From Hymenobacter monticola (lineage in GTDB: Bacteria; Bacteroidota; Bacteroidia; Cytophagales; Hymenobacteraceae): 64,000 nucleotides of DNA. The position numbers and the translations under genes were made by a program. This document shows, in pieces, positions 63,247-64,000 of this stretch (positions are counted from its first letter, which is position 1; every line of letters begins with the position of its first letter). The notes under the pieces were generated by a model, which searched no databases, had not been told where the DNA came from, and saw only the letters and a program-made list of their open reading frames with translations. The stretch is from the NCBI RefSeq assembly GCF_022811645.1, contig NZ_CP094535.1, positions 1-64,000 of the forward strand. Direction: 5' to 3'.

Positions 63247-64000
63247 ATGAACCCCAAGCAGATTCCGCTCCTCAACCCGGCCGCGCTGGGCGTGCACCAC
63301 TTCTCGGCCTGGGCCGAATGGCAGACCTCGGCGCTGAACAACCTCTTCCACATCAACCGGCTCGAAACGCACGTCGGGCACATTCCCTTCCCGCTGGCCC
63401 CGCACCGCAAAACCGTGCACGACTTCGTGTTTATCACCAAGGGCTCCACCAAGCGCAGTAAGGGCCTCGACGAGCACGAAATCGGCGACAACACCTTTTT
63501 CTTCCTGCCCGCTACCCAGATTACCACCCACGAATTCATGACGCCCGACGCCGAAGGCTTCTACTGTCACTTCGATATCGAGCTGCTAACGAAAGGGTTT
63601 GTGCATTCCGGCGTACTCAGCCAACTGCCGTTCCTGCAGTTCACCGGCAACCCGGTCATCCGCATTAGCCCCGAGGCGCTGGGGCCGGTGCTGCACATCC
63701 TGCAGCAGCTGGAGCGGGCCGAAAACACCAACTCGCCCGCGTCGCTCGACCTCATCCGGGTGTACCTGCTGGCCCTGTTCACCGAGCTCAAGCCCTTCGC
63801 CAACCCCGACGCGCAGCCCGGCAAGAACGCCGCCGTCCGCATCACGCAGCTCTATAAGGATGCCCTGGCCCAACATATATATGAGAAGCACTCGGTGGCA
63901 GCCTACGCCGAGCTGCTGGCCGTGTCGCCCAACCACCTGAACAAGTGCGTCAAGACCGTCACCGGTAAGTCGGCCCAGGACACGCTCGATGAAATGGTGC
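63247..64000 (+). CDS. AraC-family regulator, cut by window end
   Basis: 251 residues are visible from the ATG at 63247 and the frame stays open at the window edge. The N-terminal sensor part is a cupin-like fold (HRKTVHDFVFITKGSTKRSKGL). The HTH domain begins near residue 198 with AVRITQLYKDALAQHIYEKHSVAAYAELL and VSPNHLNKCVKTVTGKSAQD. Only the first HTH unit is complete. It should activate the divergent receptor and enzymes in response to a sugar. Confidence 0.88.
   Translation, partial: MNPKQIPLLNPAALGVHHFSAWAEWQTSALNNLFHINRLETHVGHIPFPLAPHRKTVHDFVFITKGSTKRSKGLDEHEIGDNTFFFLPATQITTHEFMTPDAEGFYCHFDIELLTKGFVHSGVLSQLPFLQFTGNPVIRISPEALGPVLHILQQLERAENTNSPASLDLIRVYLLALFTELKPFANPDAQPGKNAAVRITQLYKDALAQHIYEKHSVAAYAELLAVSPNHLNKCVKTVTGKSAQDTLDEMV

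Overview
The window reads as part of a large plasmid, or a plasmid-derived cointegrate, from a high-GC Bacteroidota of the Hymenobacter type. The basis is the GC-rich coding sequence, a short Bacteroidota-type RpoD, a type IX secretion sorting domain, a Bacteroidota BfmA-like mobilization pair and a polysaccharide-use locus with a TonB receptor. Two different Rep_3 initiators, each with its own iteron array, lie within 3.5 kb of each other. A parA-type partition pair and a relaxase lie nearby. No tRNA or rRNA gene was found. The organism name is inferred; no search was run.

Layout. 0-7.1 kb: a tightly packed minus-strand operon coding, in order of transcription, a membrane TerB-C protein, a BrxD-like ATPase, an Lhr-like helicase, a TerB-like/BRCT protein and a HEPN-like protein. 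7.6-9.0 kb: a class II Fic protein. 9.3-14.4 kb: the partition and replication core, with palindromic centromere-like sites, parA and partner, ten 21-nt iterons, Rep 1, Rep 2 and a second iteron family. 14.7-16.9 kb: transposon and helicase remnants and two hypothetical genes. 17.3-18.2 kb: an rpoD-like sigma factor. 18.2-21.1 kb: almost 3 kb without a convincing gene, most of it strikingly purine-rich on the + strand. 21.1-23.2 kb: mobilization genes. 23.5-27.3 kb: an unusual cluster with three divergent copies of an unrecognised 'PDLW' protein family and two HTH regulators. 27.5-31.2 kb: a small regulator with a perfect operator-like inverted repeat, a DUF1016/YhcG nuclease and umuDC. 31.4-34.2 kb: a secreted PHP-domain phosphoesterase. 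34.3-38.1 kb: a minus-strand cluster with TerB, DUF4041/GIY-YIG, envelope and small proteins.

39-50 kb is a defence island: an AlbA_2-type protein facing a complete QatABCD anti-phage operon, a membrane-anchored PIN-domain protein, and an HTH-ImmA/IrrE protease next to a P63C-domain gene broken by one in-frame TAA. A tyrosine recombinase follows at 50.4-51.4 kb.

51.7-64 kb is a glycan-use locus: GH3, GH106 (rhamnosidase type), an alpha/beta-hydrolase esterase, GH43, a TonB-dependent receptor and a divergent AraC-family regulator cut by the window end. The receptor would import oligosaccharides that the exported enzymes trim, under control of the AraC protein.

The best candidates for something undescribed are the five-gene TerB/HEPN operon at the left end, the three-copy PDLW gene cluster, and the gene-free purine tract between rpoD and the mob genes.
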